Assembly (NCBI RefSeq): GCF_001676725.1
Contig: NZ_CP016172.1
Span: forward strand, 4,588,001-4,652,000
Length of the DNA: 64,000 nt
Reading direction: 5' to 3'
Source of the DNA: Bordetella flabilis
GTDB lineage: Bacteria; Pseudomonadota; Gammaproteobacteria; Burkholderiales; Burkholderiaceae_B
Below the pieces are notes generated by a model that worked only from the letters and a program-made list of their open reading frames with translations, was not told the origin of the DNA and did not search any database. The position numbers and the translations under genes were made by a program. Below are positions 36,849-45,504 of this stretch, piece by piece (the first letter of the stretch is position 1; every line of letters starts with the position of its first letter).

Positions 36849-38209
36849 TGCGGCACGCCCCATTGACCGGCGAGTTGGCTCGCCAGGCGCGCGCGGTGCG
36901 CCACGTGCACCTGCCTTCCGACGTGCGGCGTATCGCGCTGCACTGCATCCTGGACTGGTATGCGGTAACGCTGGCGGGCCTGCGCGAGCCCTGCGTGGCC
37001 ATCGCGGCGGCGGACGCCATGCAGGAAGGCGGCGCGCCGCATGCGACGATCGCCGGTCAGCCACGCAAGGGCGCCATGTACGCAGCCGCCCTGGTGAACG
37101 GCACCGCGGCGCATGCGCTCGACTACGACGACGTCAATGTCGCCATTACCGGACATCCGACGGCCGTCATCCTGCCCGCGGTCCTGGCCTTGGCCGAAGC
37201 ACGGCAAGCCAGCGGCGCCGACCTGATCGCCGCCTTCGTGGCGGGCTACGAAGTGGCCTGCCGCGCCGGTCGTTACCTGGGCGATGCGCATTACGAGCGC
37301 GGCTTCCATGCCAGCGCCACCGCTGGGGTGATCGGCGTGGCGGCCGCCTGCGGACGCCTGCTGCGCTTGAACGAGGCGCAGATGCAAACCGCGCTGGCCC
37401 TGGCCGCGACCCAGGCCGCCGGTTTGAAATGCATGTTCGGCACCATGGCGAAGCCCCTGCACGCCGGCCTTGCAGCGCGCAACGGCCTGATGGCAGCGCG
37501 GTTGGCAGCGCTGCATTTCGACGGCGGCCTCGACAAGCTGGAAGCGTCCCAGGGTTACGGCGCCGCGCTCAGTCCGGCCCCCGACGCCGCCGCGGCCCTG
37601 GCCACGCCGGCCGCCGGCATGCACATCCGCAATCGCCTGTTCAAGTATCACGCCGCCTGCTACGGCGTGAACGCGGGCATCGAATGCGCGCGGGCCTACC
37701 GGCGCGAACACCCACAGCAGGTCGTCGGCATCGTCCGCATCGTGGCGCGCGCGCATGTCAGCGGGGCGAACATGTGCAATATCGCCAAGCCGCAGAACGC
37801 CGCGCAGGCCAAATTCAGTTTGCGGCTGAACATCGCCTTCGGCCTGCTGGGCTTCGATACCGCGGACGTGGACGTTTATACGCCCGAGCGTTTGAACGAC
37901 CCTGACGCGGTGCGCCTGCGCGACCTGGTGGAGGTCGTGTACGTCGACGACCTGAACATGATGGAAAGCGAACTGACCATCCTTACCGACGACGGCGCGC
38001 AGCACGTCATCCGGCGCGACGCCGGACAGTCGGAGCAGGACCTGGACGAAGAGGAGCGGCGGCTGGCCGCCAAGTTCGACACGCTCTGCGTCCCCATACT
38101 GGGCGCCGAGCGCGCGCAGGAAATCCAGGAGGAAATCTGGACGCTCGCGGGCGCGGCCAGTGTCGACCGGTTGGCGCGGGCCCTGGTGCCCGGTGGCGGC
38201 CTGGGCTAG
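36848..38209 (+). CDS. MmgE/PrpD-family enzyme
   Basis: 453 residues. Family features: [40 protein letters not shown] with [39 protein letters not shown], and [20 protein letters not shown]. The family contains 2-methylcitrate dehydratase, cis-aconitate decarboxylase and immunoglobulin-induced homologues, all acting on tri- or dicarboxylates by (de)hydration or decarboxylation. ATG at 36848 overlaps the Bug stop (TGATG). In context it may hydrate or process the unsaturated diacid made by the ammonia-lyase homologue (inference). Confidence 0.88.
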   Translation: MRHAPLTGELARQARAVRHVHLPSDVRRIALHCILDWYAVTLAGLREPCVAIAAADAMQEGGAPHATIAGQPRKGAMYAAALVNGTAAHALDYDDVNVAITGHPTAVILPAVLALAEARQASGADLIAAFVAGYEVACRAGRYLGDAHYERGFHASATAGVIGVAAACGRLLRLNEAQMQTALALAATQAAGLKCMFGTMAKPLHAGLAARNGLMAARLAALHFDGGLDKLEASQGYGAALSPAPDAAAALATPAAGMHIRNRLFKYHAACYGVNAGIECARAYRREHPQQVVGIVRIVARAHVSGANMCNIAKPQNAAQAKFSLRLNIAFGLLGFDTADVDVYTPERLNDPDAVRLRDLVEVVYVDDLNMMESELTILTDDGAQHVIRRDAGQSEQDLDEEERRLAAKFDTLCVPILGAERAQEIQEEIWTLAGAASVDRLARALVPGGGLG

Positions 38210-38246
38210 ATTTGGAGGCCTGCGCCGGAAACAAGCCGGAGACACG

Positions 38247-39557
38247 ATGAAAGAGACGAGCGAAGGTGCGATCGCCCCCGCCAGCGAAACCGGCGGAGCC
38301 GCGCGCGCCGTTCCACGCCGTGCGCGGCGGCCCGTCCTGGTCATCTCGGTGGCGCAGCTATTGGGCACGTCGCTGTGGTTCAGCGCCAATAGCGCGGCCG
38401 ATGACCTGATGCGCGTTTGGGGCGCCACCGCCTCGGACATCGGCATCCTGACCGGTGCCGTGCAGCTCGGCTTCATCCTGGGCACACTCGCCATCTCCCT
38501 CACCGGCTTTGCCGACCGCTTCCGCGCCAGCGCCATCTTCGTCTGCAGCGCCATCGCGGGCGCCTGCTTCAACGCGGCCTTCGCCTGGATCGCCGACGGC
38601 GTCGCGGCGGGCGCCCTGTTCCGCTTCCTGGTCGGCATCTGCCTGGCCGGCATCTATCCGGTGGGCATGAAACTCATCGTCGGCTGGGCGCCGGAGCGCA
38701 CGGGCTCCGCGCTGGCCCAGTTGGTCGCCATGCTTACCCTCGGCACTGCCTTGCCGCATGCACTGCGCGCCGCCGGCACCGGCTTGCCATGGCAGGAAAT
38801 CATCTTGGCATCGTCAGCGCTGGCCTTGCTGGGGGCGCTCATGATTCATCTTCTTGGCGATGGCCCGGGTCGTGCCGTTTCGGCCGCTGCCCGCGCGCCG
38901 CATGGCGCATCGCCATCCGGGAGTTCCGCCACGACGGCCGTTCGCCGCCCCACCGTGCTCGACGCCTTCCGCCGGCCGCGCTTGCGTGCCGCCGCCTTGG
39001 GCTACTTCGGCCACATGTGGGAACTGTATGCCTTCTGGACGCTGGTCCCGCTGCTGATCGCCCGATCGTCCGCCGCCAGCGTATTTCCCGGGTTGGGCGT
39101 GTCCGGCGCGTCCTTCTGCGTCATTGGGATTGGCGCGCTGGGATGCATCCTGGGCGGCCTGCTGTCGCGCCGCGTCGGCAGCGCCCCCGTGGCGTTGAGC
39201 GCGCTCGGCCTGTCCGGACTCTGCGCCATCGCTTTCTCTCTGGCCTGGAACAGCCTGCCTCCGGCCGTGCTGGTGCTGCTGCTGTTGATATGGGGTGCGG
39301 CAGTAGTCGCCGATTCGCCGCAGTTTTCCGCGCTGAGCGCGCGGGCCTGTCCCCCCGAATGGGTCGGCAGCGCGCTGGCGATCCAGAACTCCGTCGGCTT
39401 CGCGATTACCGTCGTATCCATCGCCGGCGCGACCGCGCTGTTCCAGCAAGTGGGCCTGGATGCGACCTGGCTACTGGTGCCGGGCCCCATCCTGGGGCTG
39501 CTCGGCTACGCGATGGCGTCCAGGGGAATGCACGCCGAGGGCCAGAGGCCGCCATAG
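38247..39557 (+). CDS. MFS transporter, 12 spans
   Basis: 436 residues with about 12 hydrophobic segments and a charged central loop (about residues 210-235). Motifs: [20 protein letters not shown] in span 1, [20 protein letters not shown] after span 2, and [20 protein letters not shown] in span 11. GGAGA ribosome site at 38239. Last gene of the methylaspartate-lyase cassette, 37 bases after the PrpD-like gene. It could import the substrate or export a by-product; a Bug receptor in the same operon suggests two uptake modes. Confidence 0.88.
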   Translation: MKETSEGAIAPASETGGAARAVPRRARRPVLVISVAQLLGTSLWFSANSAADDLMRVWGATASDIGILTGAVQLGFILGTLAISLTGFADRFRASAIFVCSAIAGACFNAAFAWIADGVAAGALFRFLVGICLAGIYPVGMKLIVGWAPERTGSALAQLVAMLTLGTALPHALRAAGTGLPWQEIILASSALALLGALMIHLLGDGPGRAVSAAARAPHGASPSGSSATTAVRRPTVLDAFRRPRLRAAALGYFGHMWELYAFWTLVPLLIARSSAASVFPGLGVSGASFCVIGIGALGCILGGLLSRRVGSAPVALSALGLSGLCAIAFSLAWNSLPPAVLVLLLLIWGAAVVADSPQFSALSARACPPEWVGSALAIQNSVGFAITVVSIAGATALFQQVGLDATWLLVPGPILGLLGYAMASRGMHAEGQRPP

Positions 39558-39679
39558 GCCCGTGCCCGGGGCACATCGGCGTATGATCCGACACGGCGCG
39601 GCGCGATTCTGTCAACGACGGGCCGCACAGGCAGGACGGTCGAATCGCCACATACAGGTAACGTCACGGGAGATCGAAG

Positions 39680-40084
39680 GTGCAAGGACTCAAGGCGCGG
39701 AAGTGGATCAAGTTTTTCATGGGCTTTTGCCTGCTGTCCGTGCTTTACGCCTGCTCGAATGTACCCAGCACTTCGGCGCTCGAGTCCGCGGATTATGGCC
39801 CGCCGCCCACCGTCGGCCAGCTCATGGAAGGCGTCCGGGCATTGGGCGGGGAAGCGCCCGAACTGGCCTCCCGGAGCAGCGGCCAGAGCGCTCGCGACAA
39901 GCTGAGCCCGGGCTGGGCCACGGACCTGGACAACCCTGGCGGCTTCGTCTATGGCTGGCAATATCGCTTCCAGCAGACGGCGGCGAACGGCGGCGGCATC
40001 GTCACCGCGCTGTTCCACGACGGGATCCTCATCGCTGCGACCCGCGATACGGCCGGACAGGCCGCGCCCACCCGGATCAAGTAA
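39680..40084 (+). CDS. Small predicted lipoprotein of unknown function
   Basis: 134 residues. A GTG start at 39680 (GGGAG six bases further up) gives a signal peptide KARKWIKFFMGFCLLSVLYA-C with Cys25 as the lipidated residue. The ATG 13 codons later leaves too short a signal. The mature part is SNVPSTSALESADYGPPPTV and contains a short beta-rich stretch WQYRFQQTAANGGGIVTALF ending DTAGQAAPTRIK. No family recognised. It stands alone between two cassettes; a GCGGCC-rich inverted repeat follows its stop. Confidence 0.65.
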   Translation: MQGLKARKWIKFFMGFCLLSVLYACSNVPSTSALESADYGPPPTVGQLMEGVRALGGEAPELASRSSGQSARDKLSPGWATDLDNPGGFVYGWQYRFQQTAANGGGIVTALFHDGILIAATRDTAGQAAPTRIK

Positions 40085-40385
40085 GCACAAGCCCCCCCCG
40101 CGCCGGCTCGCACGGCGCGGCGGCCGACCCGGCGGCCGCGTCGCTCGCGACAGGCGGCCACCCCTCTACGGCAGGCGTTTCGGCCGCCTGGAAATCAGCG
40201 CATCGTCCCGCGGTGGTCACCGCCCAGCGCAAGCGCCATCGCCATCCCGCCTCCGCTCCCCCTCCCCGCTTCCCGCCTGGACCCTTCGAATAAGGGTAAG
40301 CACTGCCTTTGCGCCGGCGCTGCTGTCGATATACTTTGTCCATAACATAAACAACTCGTCCATATTATGGGCAACAGGACCAAGC
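40085..40385. other. Intergenic region before the cupin cassette
   Basis: About 300 bases. The left part has C-rich sequence and a GCGGCC/GGCCGC inverted repeat (about 40110-40140) that may end the lipoprotein transcript. The right part carries the promoter and paired operator-like sites listed separately. No gene seen. Confidence 0.6.
40308..40372 (+). promoter_or_regulatory. Promoter and tandem operator-like sites of the cupin/Bug/SDR/IclR cassette
   Basis: -35 TTTGCG (40308-40313), 16-base spacer, -10 TATACT (40330-40335). Two sites follow: GTCCATAACATAAAC (40338-40352) and GTCCATATTATGGGC (40358-40372). They share GTCCATA and start 20 bases apart, i.e. two helical turns. The second is a near-perfect dyad (CCATA-T-TATGG). 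Both lie at and just after the predicted transcription start, as expected for a repressor. The IclR gene of the same cassette is the natural candidate. Confidence 0.5.
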
Positions 40386-40913
40386 ATGCCTATCGATAAG
40401 CCGGATGCCGAGCCTCTAACTCCATACCAATATCCCAATCCGCGCGAAGCGCTGCCGGAAATCGTCGTCCCCAACGCCATCCCCGTCGACGAACGCCTGT
40501 GGGTCCCGCAGGCAGAGAACGTGTGGTTCCGTCCGCTCTGCCTGAACGCCAGCCAGGGCTACTGGATGAACCTGCTGCGGGTGCGCAAATCCGGCGTACT
40601 CAGCCGCCACCGGCATCCGCAGGCCGTGCATGGCCTGGTACTGAAAGGCCGCTGGCGGTACCTGGAGCACGATTGGGAAGCCACCGAAGGCAGCTACGTC
40701 TTCGAGCCGCCGGGCGAAACGCACACGCTTTATGTGCCGCCCGACGTGGAAGAGATGATCACGTACTTCCAGGTGAATGGCGTCATGTACTACACCGACC
40801 CGTGGGGCAAGGGCATGGGCTACGAAGATGTCTTCACCAAAATCGACATGTGCCGCAGGCATTTCACCGACGTGGGGCTCGGCGAAGCGTACGTGGACCA
40901 ATTCATCCGCTGA
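40386..40913 (+). CDS. Cupin protein, 2,4'-dihydroxyacetophenone dioxygenase family
   Basis: 175 residues with a single cupin barrel. The family signature stretch is ERLWVPQAENVWFRPLCLNA SQGYWMNLLRVRKSGVLSRH RHPQAVHGLVLKGRWRYLEH, followed by VFEPPGETHTLYVPPDVEEM. The likely metal ligands are the His residues of SRHRHPQAVHG and ETHTLY. No signal peptide. Family members are non-haem iron dioxygenases or related enzymes on aromatic ketones; here the substrate is unknown. First gene of the cassette, with paired operator-like sites just upstream. Confidence 0.85.
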   Translation: MPIDKPDAEPLTPYQYPNPREALPEIVVPNAIPVDERLWVPQAENVWFRPLCLNASQGYWMNLLRVRKSGVLSRHRHPQAVHGLVLKGRWRYLEHDWEATEGSYVFEPPGETHTLYVPPDVEEMITYFQVNGVMYYTDPWGKGMGYEDVFTKIDMCRRHFTDVGLGEAYVDQFIR

Positions 40914-40963
40914 CCCGACGCAAGAAGGGCCAAGCCCATAACCATTAGATCGGAGACAACACC

Positions 40964-41938
40964 ATGCAACGTCGCGCGTTCAATCGCGGCCTTTTTTCCG
41001 CGCTGCTCGGCGGCGCCGCCATGCTGGCCGCCCTACCCGCGGCACGAGCCCAGGACTTTCCTGCCCGCTCCATCGAGCTGGTGGTGCCGTTCGCCGCGGG
41101 CGGCGGCACCGACGCCCTGGCCCGCGCCATGTCGGACGCCTCGCGCACCCATCTTTCGCAGCCTGTAGTGGTGTTGAACAAACCCGGCGCGGCGGGCGCC
41201 ATAGGCCTGACGGACGTGGCCAACAGCCCCGCGGACGGGTACAAGCTGGCCCTGGTCACCGCCGACATGGTCATCATTCCGCACCTGGGCCTGACCAAGA
41301 CGACCTACGAGAAATTCAGCCCCATCATCCAGCTCAACGCGGACCCCTCGGCCATCACCGTGCGGGCCGACTCCCCCTACAAAACCATAGAAGAGTTCCT
41401 GAACGCCGCGCGTGCCAAGCCGGAAGCGATCCAGCTGGGCAACGCGGGCATCGGCTCGATCTGGCACCTGGCCGCCGCCGCGCTTGAAGACAAGACAGGC
41501 GCGAAGTTCAACCACATTCCCTTCAATGGCGGCAACCCGGCTGTCCTGGCCCTGTTGGGCGGGCATATCGATGCGGTGGCGGTCAGCCCAGCGGAAGTCA
41601 TCCAGTACGTAAAAGCCGGCAAGCTCAGGACCCTGGCCGTGATGGCCGACCAGCGCGTGCCGGGCTTCGAGAACGTGCCTACCCTGAAGGAACGCAACAT
41701 CGACCTGTCCATCGGCACCTGGCGCGGCATTGCGGCGCCGAAGGGCACGCCGCAGCCCGTGCTGGACAAGCTCGCCGTGGCACTGCGCGAAGCCGCCGCC
41801 GAACCGAACCTGAAGAAGTTCATGGCCGAACAGAACCTGGGCTACGTCGTCGCGGATCAACAGACCTTCACGGCCTTGATGGCGCGCGACAACGCGACGT
41901 TCAAGGCGCTGATCGAGAAGTTCAACATGCGTCCTTAG
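40964..41938 (+). CDS. Bug/TctC-family periplasmic receptor (4)
   Basis: 324 aa. Tat-like or Sec signal MQRRAFNRGLFSALLGGAAM with cleavage after ARA. Then QDFPARSIELVVPFAAGGGT, VVLNKPGAAGAIGLTDVANS, ADGYKLALVTADM and FNHIPFNGGNPAVLALLGGH. The ligand loop HIPFNGGNPA departs from the usual YKGSAPA of the other three receptors here, so its ligand is probably different. It lies 50 bases after the cupin gene and 108 bases before the SDR gene. Confidence 0.93.
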   Translation: MQRRAFNRGLFSALLGGAAMLAALPAARAQDFPARSIELVVPFAAGGGTDALARAMSDASRTHLSQPVVVLNKPGAAGAIGLTDVANSPADGYKLALVTADMVIIPHLGLTKTTYEKFSPIIQLNADPSAITVRADSPYKTIEEFLNAARAKPEAIQLGNAGIGSIWHLAAAALEDKTGAKFNHIPFNGGNPAVLALLGGHIDAVAVSPAEVIQYVKAGKLRTLAVMADQRVPGFENVPTLKERNIDLSIGTWRGIAAPKGTPQPVLDKLAVALREAAAEPNLKKFMAEQNLGYVVADQQTFTALMARDNATFKALIEKFNMRP

Positions 41939-42046
41939 GGACACCACGCGCACGCGGGGGGAAACAACGATGAATCCAGGTATCCCGGGCAGGACCGCAG
42001 GCAGGAACGGCGGCGCCTGCCCCTGGCACTTCGTGAGCGAACATCC

Positions 42047-42766
42047 ATGACGTATCGAGCAGACCTATTCGCTGGAAAAACCGCGCTGGTGACCGGGGCG
42101 ACCCAAGGCATCGGCGCGGCCGTGGCCAACCGCCTCGCCTCGCTGGGCGCACGCACCGTCGCCACCGGGCTGCGCTCCGATGTCGGCGAACTGAGCCCCG
42201 ACATCGATGTGCGCCTCGGTGATGTCAGCCAGGCCGACGACATCGACGCCATGCTGCGCGGATTGGACGAGCTGGACATCGTGGTGAATTGCGCCGGCAT
42301 CATACGGCGCGGCGCGGAACACGACCCCGCCGTCTTCGAACAAGTGCTGGCCGTCAACCTGACGGGCACCATGCGCATATGCACGGCCGCGCGCGACCGG
42401 CTGGCCCGCCGCCGGGGCTGCATCGTCAACACGGCCTCCATGTTGAGTTTCTTCGGCGGTTCGCTGGTGCCCGCCTATGCGGCCAGCAAAGGCGGCGTGG
42501 CGCAATTGACCAAGTCCCTGGCATTGGCCTATGCCGCCGATGGGATCCGCGTCAACGCGGTGGCGCCAGGCTGGATCGCAACGCCACTGACCCAGGCCTT
42601 GCAGGACGATCCCGAACGCTCCGGCCCGATTCTGTCGCGCACGCCATTGGGCCGCTGGGGCACGCCCGCCGATGTGGCCGACGCGGTCGCCTTCCTGTGC
42701 ACGCCGGCTTCGGGGTTCATGACCGGCGTCATCCTGCCCGTCGACGGCGGCTATCTGGTGGCCTGA
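42047..42766 (+). CDS. Short-chain dehydrogenase/reductase
   Basis: 239 residues, classical SDR: TGATQGIG (16-23), DIVVNCAGII (78-87), Ser131/Ser134, YAASK (Tyr144, Lys148) and the C-terminal FMTGVILPVDGGYL. Cofactor NAD(H) or NADP(H). The 3-oxoacyl-reductase/gluconate 5-dehydrogenase type cannot be separated by eye. Part of the cupin/Bug/SDR/IclR cassette, so it probably acts on the hydroxy or keto intermediate of that pathway. Confidence 0.92.
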   Translation: MTYRADLFAGKTALVTGATQGIGAAVANRLASLGARTVATGLRSDVGELSPDIDVRLGDVSQADDIDAMLRGLDELDIVVNCAGIIRRGAEHDPAVFEQVLAVNLTGTMRICTAARDRLARRRGCIVNTASMLSFFGGSLVPAYAASKGGVAQLTKSLALAYAADGIRVNAVAPGWIATPLTQALQDDPERSGPILSRTPLGRWGTPADVADAVAFLCTPASGFMTGVILPVDGGYLVA

Positions 42767-42860
42767 AGCGCCGGCGGACGTGTGCGGTATCAAGTTTGGG
42801 GGAATAATCCGGAATCGCGATACTCTTTCGCCGTTGTTTCACCTGCGTCCGCATACCGCC

Positions 42861-43691
42861 ATGCCTGTCGACCGTTCTCGTTCCACGCCCCCCGCCGCGC
42901 AGGTGGCCGGCACAGCCGCCTTCTCGAAATTCATGCACCTGCTGCAACTGGTGGCGGACACGCCCGAGGCGATGACGGTGGCGGAGCTGAGCAAGGTCAG
43001 CGGATACCCGCGCGCCACGGTCTACCGTACCGTGGCGGCGCTGACGGCCGAACGCCTGCTGGCCGAGCATCCGCAGACGGGCGTACTCGTCCTGGGGCCG
43101 CGCCTGATCCAACTGGCCAGCCGCAGCTGGGGACGATCCGAAATGCGGCTGGCCGCCGTCGAAGACCTGAAGCGCCTGCGGGACGTCACCGGCGAAACCG
43201 TGCACCTGGCCGTGCCCAATGGCACGCATATGGTCTATATCGAGAAACTGGAAAGCCCCAGCGCCGTGCAGATGAATTCCCGCATCGGCACCAATGTGTC
43301 GATGTATTCGACCGCCGTAGGCAAGGCTTACCTGGCCATGCTGGCTGACGACGCCCAGCAGGCTGCGCTGGAGAGCTTGCCGCAGCCTTTCGCGCGCTAC
43401 ACCGCGAATACGACCGCGGACATGGCGGCCCTGAAACGGCAACTGCAGGAAACGCGCCGCCGCGGCTGGGCCGTGGACGAAGAGGAAAACGAGGCCGGTA
43501 TCTATTGTTTCGGCGCGCCGATCTTCGGCCGGGATGGCGTGCCCGTCGCGGCTATCAGCGTCAGTACGCTGCGGTTCCGTCAGAAAGCCGATCCGCAGGC
43601 CGCGTATGTCGCGCCATTGCTGGAAGTGTGCCACGCCATCACGCAACGCATCGCACAGACGCCGGCATTGTCCGGCGCCAACCTGCTCTAG
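42861..43691 (+). CDS. IclR-family transcriptional regulator
   Basis: 276 residues. N-terminal winged helix FSKFMHLLQLVADTPEAMTV AELSKVSGYPRATVYRTVAA (about 22-62). The C-terminal IclR effector domain includes HLAVPNGTHMVYIEKLESPS, YSTAVGKAYLAMLADDAQQA and FGAPIFGRDGVPVAAISVSTL. ATG at 42861 is preferred; an in-frame GTG 27 codons upstream lacks support. Last gene of the cupin cassette and the likely binder of the paired sites at 40338-40372. It converges on the sugar ABC operon. Confidence 0.92.
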   Translation: MPVDRSRSTPPAAQVAGTAAFSKFMHLLQLVADTPEAMTVAELSKVSGYPRATVYRTVAALTAERLLAEHPQTGVLVLGPRLIQLASRSWGRSEMRLAAVEDLKRLRDVTGETVHLAVPNGTHMVYIEKLESPSAVQMNSRIGTNVSMYSTAVGKAYLAMLADDAQQAALESLPQPFARYTANTTADMAALKRQLQETRRRGWAVDEEENEAGIYCFGAPIFGRDGVPVAAISVSTLRFRQKADPQAAYVAPLLEVCHAITQRIAQTPALSGANLL

Positions 43692-43778
43692 CGCCGCGGA
43701 TCGCGTGGGAACTGCCCGGAGATTTACCGGAGATTGGCGGGAAGGAGCAGCGCCATCGTGCCGCTCCCATCGGCGGCG

Positions 43779-44519
43779 CTACGCCTTGCCCGTCATCACC
43801 ATATGCGCGAGCGCATCGGCATCCAGGCCCGCGACGTCGCGTTCGATGACCTTGACGCCGCTCTTCAGGATCGCCACCCGGTCTGCCAGTGCAACCACAT
43901 CGGCCATGTTGTGGCTGACCAGGATGACCGTGCGGCCTTCTTCGCGCAGCTTGCGCACCAGGTTCAGGACCAGGGCGGTCTCCTTGACCCCGAGCGCGGC
44001 CGTGGGCTCGTCCATGATGACGACGCGGGCGTTCCAGCGCAGGGCGCGCGCGATGGCCACGGCCTGGCGCTGGCCGCCGGACATGCGTTCGACCGGGCGA
44101 TCCATGTCGGCAATGGGCACCGAGAGGCGCTGCAGATAGCCGCGCGCATCGTCGGCCATGCGGCGTTTGTCCAGCACGCTGACGGGTCCGATGCGGCGCA
44201 CCAGTTCCGCGCCCATGAAGACGTTTTCCCAGATGGACAGGCGCGGCGCCAGCGCCAGATCCTGGTAGATGGTTGCGATGCCTTGCACCAGCGCATCATG
44301 CGGTGAAGCGAACACCACCTTATTGCCGTCCAGGCTGAGCTCGCCGCCGCTGGGCGCCTGTGCGCCCGAGACGATGCGGATCAGCGTGGACTTGCCCGCG
44401 CCGTTGTCGCCGCAGATCGCCATGACCTTGCCCTTGGGCACGTCCAGGTCTATGCCTTTCAAGGCCTCGACGGCACCGTAGGACTTCCTGACCTGCCGTA
44501 GCGACAACGCGATGGACAT
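43779..44519 (-). CDS. Sugar ABC transporter ATPase, single-domain (FrcA-like)
   Basis: 246 residues: Walker A ICGDNGAGKSTLIRIVSGAQ (36-55), Q-loop TIYQDLALAP, signature VERMSGGQRQAVAIARAL, Walker B VVIMDEPTAALG and H-loop ILVSHNMADV. The GDNGAGKST and NMADV wording is typical of CUT2 (ribose/fructose-type) importers. It has only one ATPase domain, unlike the 500-residue RbsA/XylG, so a homodimer is expected. Last gene of a kinase-permease-binding protein-ATPase operon, 11 bases after the binding protein. Confidence 0.93.
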   Translation of the reverse strand: MSIALSLRQVRKSYGAVEALKGIDLDVPKGKVMAICGDNGAGKSTLIRIVSGAQAPSGGELSLDGNKVVFASPHDALVQGIATIYQDLALAPRLSIWENVFMGAELVRRIGPVSVLDKRRMADDARGYLQRLSVPIADMDRPVERMSGGQRQAVAIARALRWNARVVIMDEPTAALGVKETALVLNLVRKLREEGRTVILVSHNMADVVALADRVAILKSGVKVIERDVAGLDADALAHMVMTGKA

Positions 44520-44530
44520 AAGCCGGACTC

Positions 44531-45487
44531 TTATTTGGCCTGCAGGAATTTCTGCACGTTGCCCGCGTCGACCAGCACCGAGTCCATGAACAGGTAGGGG
44601 CCGGCTGCGATGGCTTCCTTGGGTTCCTTCCTGACGACGATGCGGTCGATCGAATCGATGGCGCTGATGCCCAATTGCTCGAACGGGATCATCATGGTGG
44701 CCGTCATGAGGCTATTGGGGTCGGCGATCCGCCGGTAGGTTTCAGGGCCGCCATCCACGGAAACCAGGGTGATGTCGCCCTTTTTCATGCCCTGGGCCTG
44801 GAGCAGGTCATCGATGACATAGGCCTGGCCGTCGAAGGATGCCCAGATGCCTTTGAACTGGCCCTGATGACGCAGGAACAGGGCCTGCATGCCGTTGCGG
44901 ACATCGTCGCGCCAGCTTTGCGTACGGGCCATGCTGAATTTGGCCAGGTCCTTGACGCCGGTATTTTCGGACAGCACGGCGTCGAGCATCTTGCCCCGGA
45001 TGCGGGTCCCTGAATTGCCGTCGAAGCGCGCGGAAACGATATTGCCCTGGTAGCCCATCTTTCCCAGCAGATACAACACCGACTGGGCACCCGTGGCGTA
45101 TTCGTTCACTTCGACATCGAACAGCATGTGCGGGCTGGCGCCGGACATCACCCCCACCACCGGAATGCCTTTTTCCTTGGCGGCCTGCAACTGGGCATCG
45201 GTTTCCACGGGCTTACCCATGGCGATGACGATGGCGTCGACTTTTTTGTTCACCAGCGTATCGAGCTGTTCGGCCAGCTTGGGCAGCGAACCCTCGGCGT
45301 TCAGCTGGGTGACGGTCCAACCCTTGGCGCGGGCCGCCTGGGCGGCTGCGTTGGCGACGCGGGCATGCGTCTCCGAAGACATCTGGAACGCAACGATGCC
45401 GACGTCGAACGCATGGGCGGCGCTGGCGGCCAAGGCCTGGACGGCGAACGCGCCCAGCACCACCGCACGTTTCATGGACCTGATCAT
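44531..45487 (-). CDS. Sugar ABC transporter periplasmic binding protein (CUT2, RbsB-like)
   Basis: 318 residues with signal peptide (about 1-26, ending AAHA). Then FDVGIVAFQMSSETHARVAN, LDTLVNKKVDAIVIAMGKPV, GYQGNIVSARFDGNSGTRIR, DVRNGMQALFLRHQGQFKGI and ITLVSVDGGPETYRRIADPN. The fold is type I pentose/hexose-binding. GAAGGGG ribosome site. Ligand unidentified; operon partners suggest a sugar or polyol phosphorylated by the FGGY kinase. Confidence 0.92.
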   Translation of the reverse strand: MIRSMKRAVVLGAFAVQALAASAAHAFDVGIVAFQMSSETHARVANAAAQAARAKGWTVTQLNAEGSLPKLAEQLDTLVNKKVDAIVIAMGKPVETDAQLQAAKEKGIPVVGVMSGASPHMLFDVEVNEYATGAQSVLYLLGKMGYQGNIVSARFDGNSGTRIRGKMLDAVLSENTGVKDLAKFSMARTQSWRDDVRNGMQALFLRHQGQFKGIWASFDGQAYVIDDLLQAQGMKKGDITLVSVDGGPETYRRIADPNSLMTATMMIPFEQLGISAIDSIDRIVVRKEPKEAIAAGPYLFMDSVLVDAGNVQKFLQAK

Positions 45488-45504
45488 ATTGGTTCCCCTT
45501 CCTC

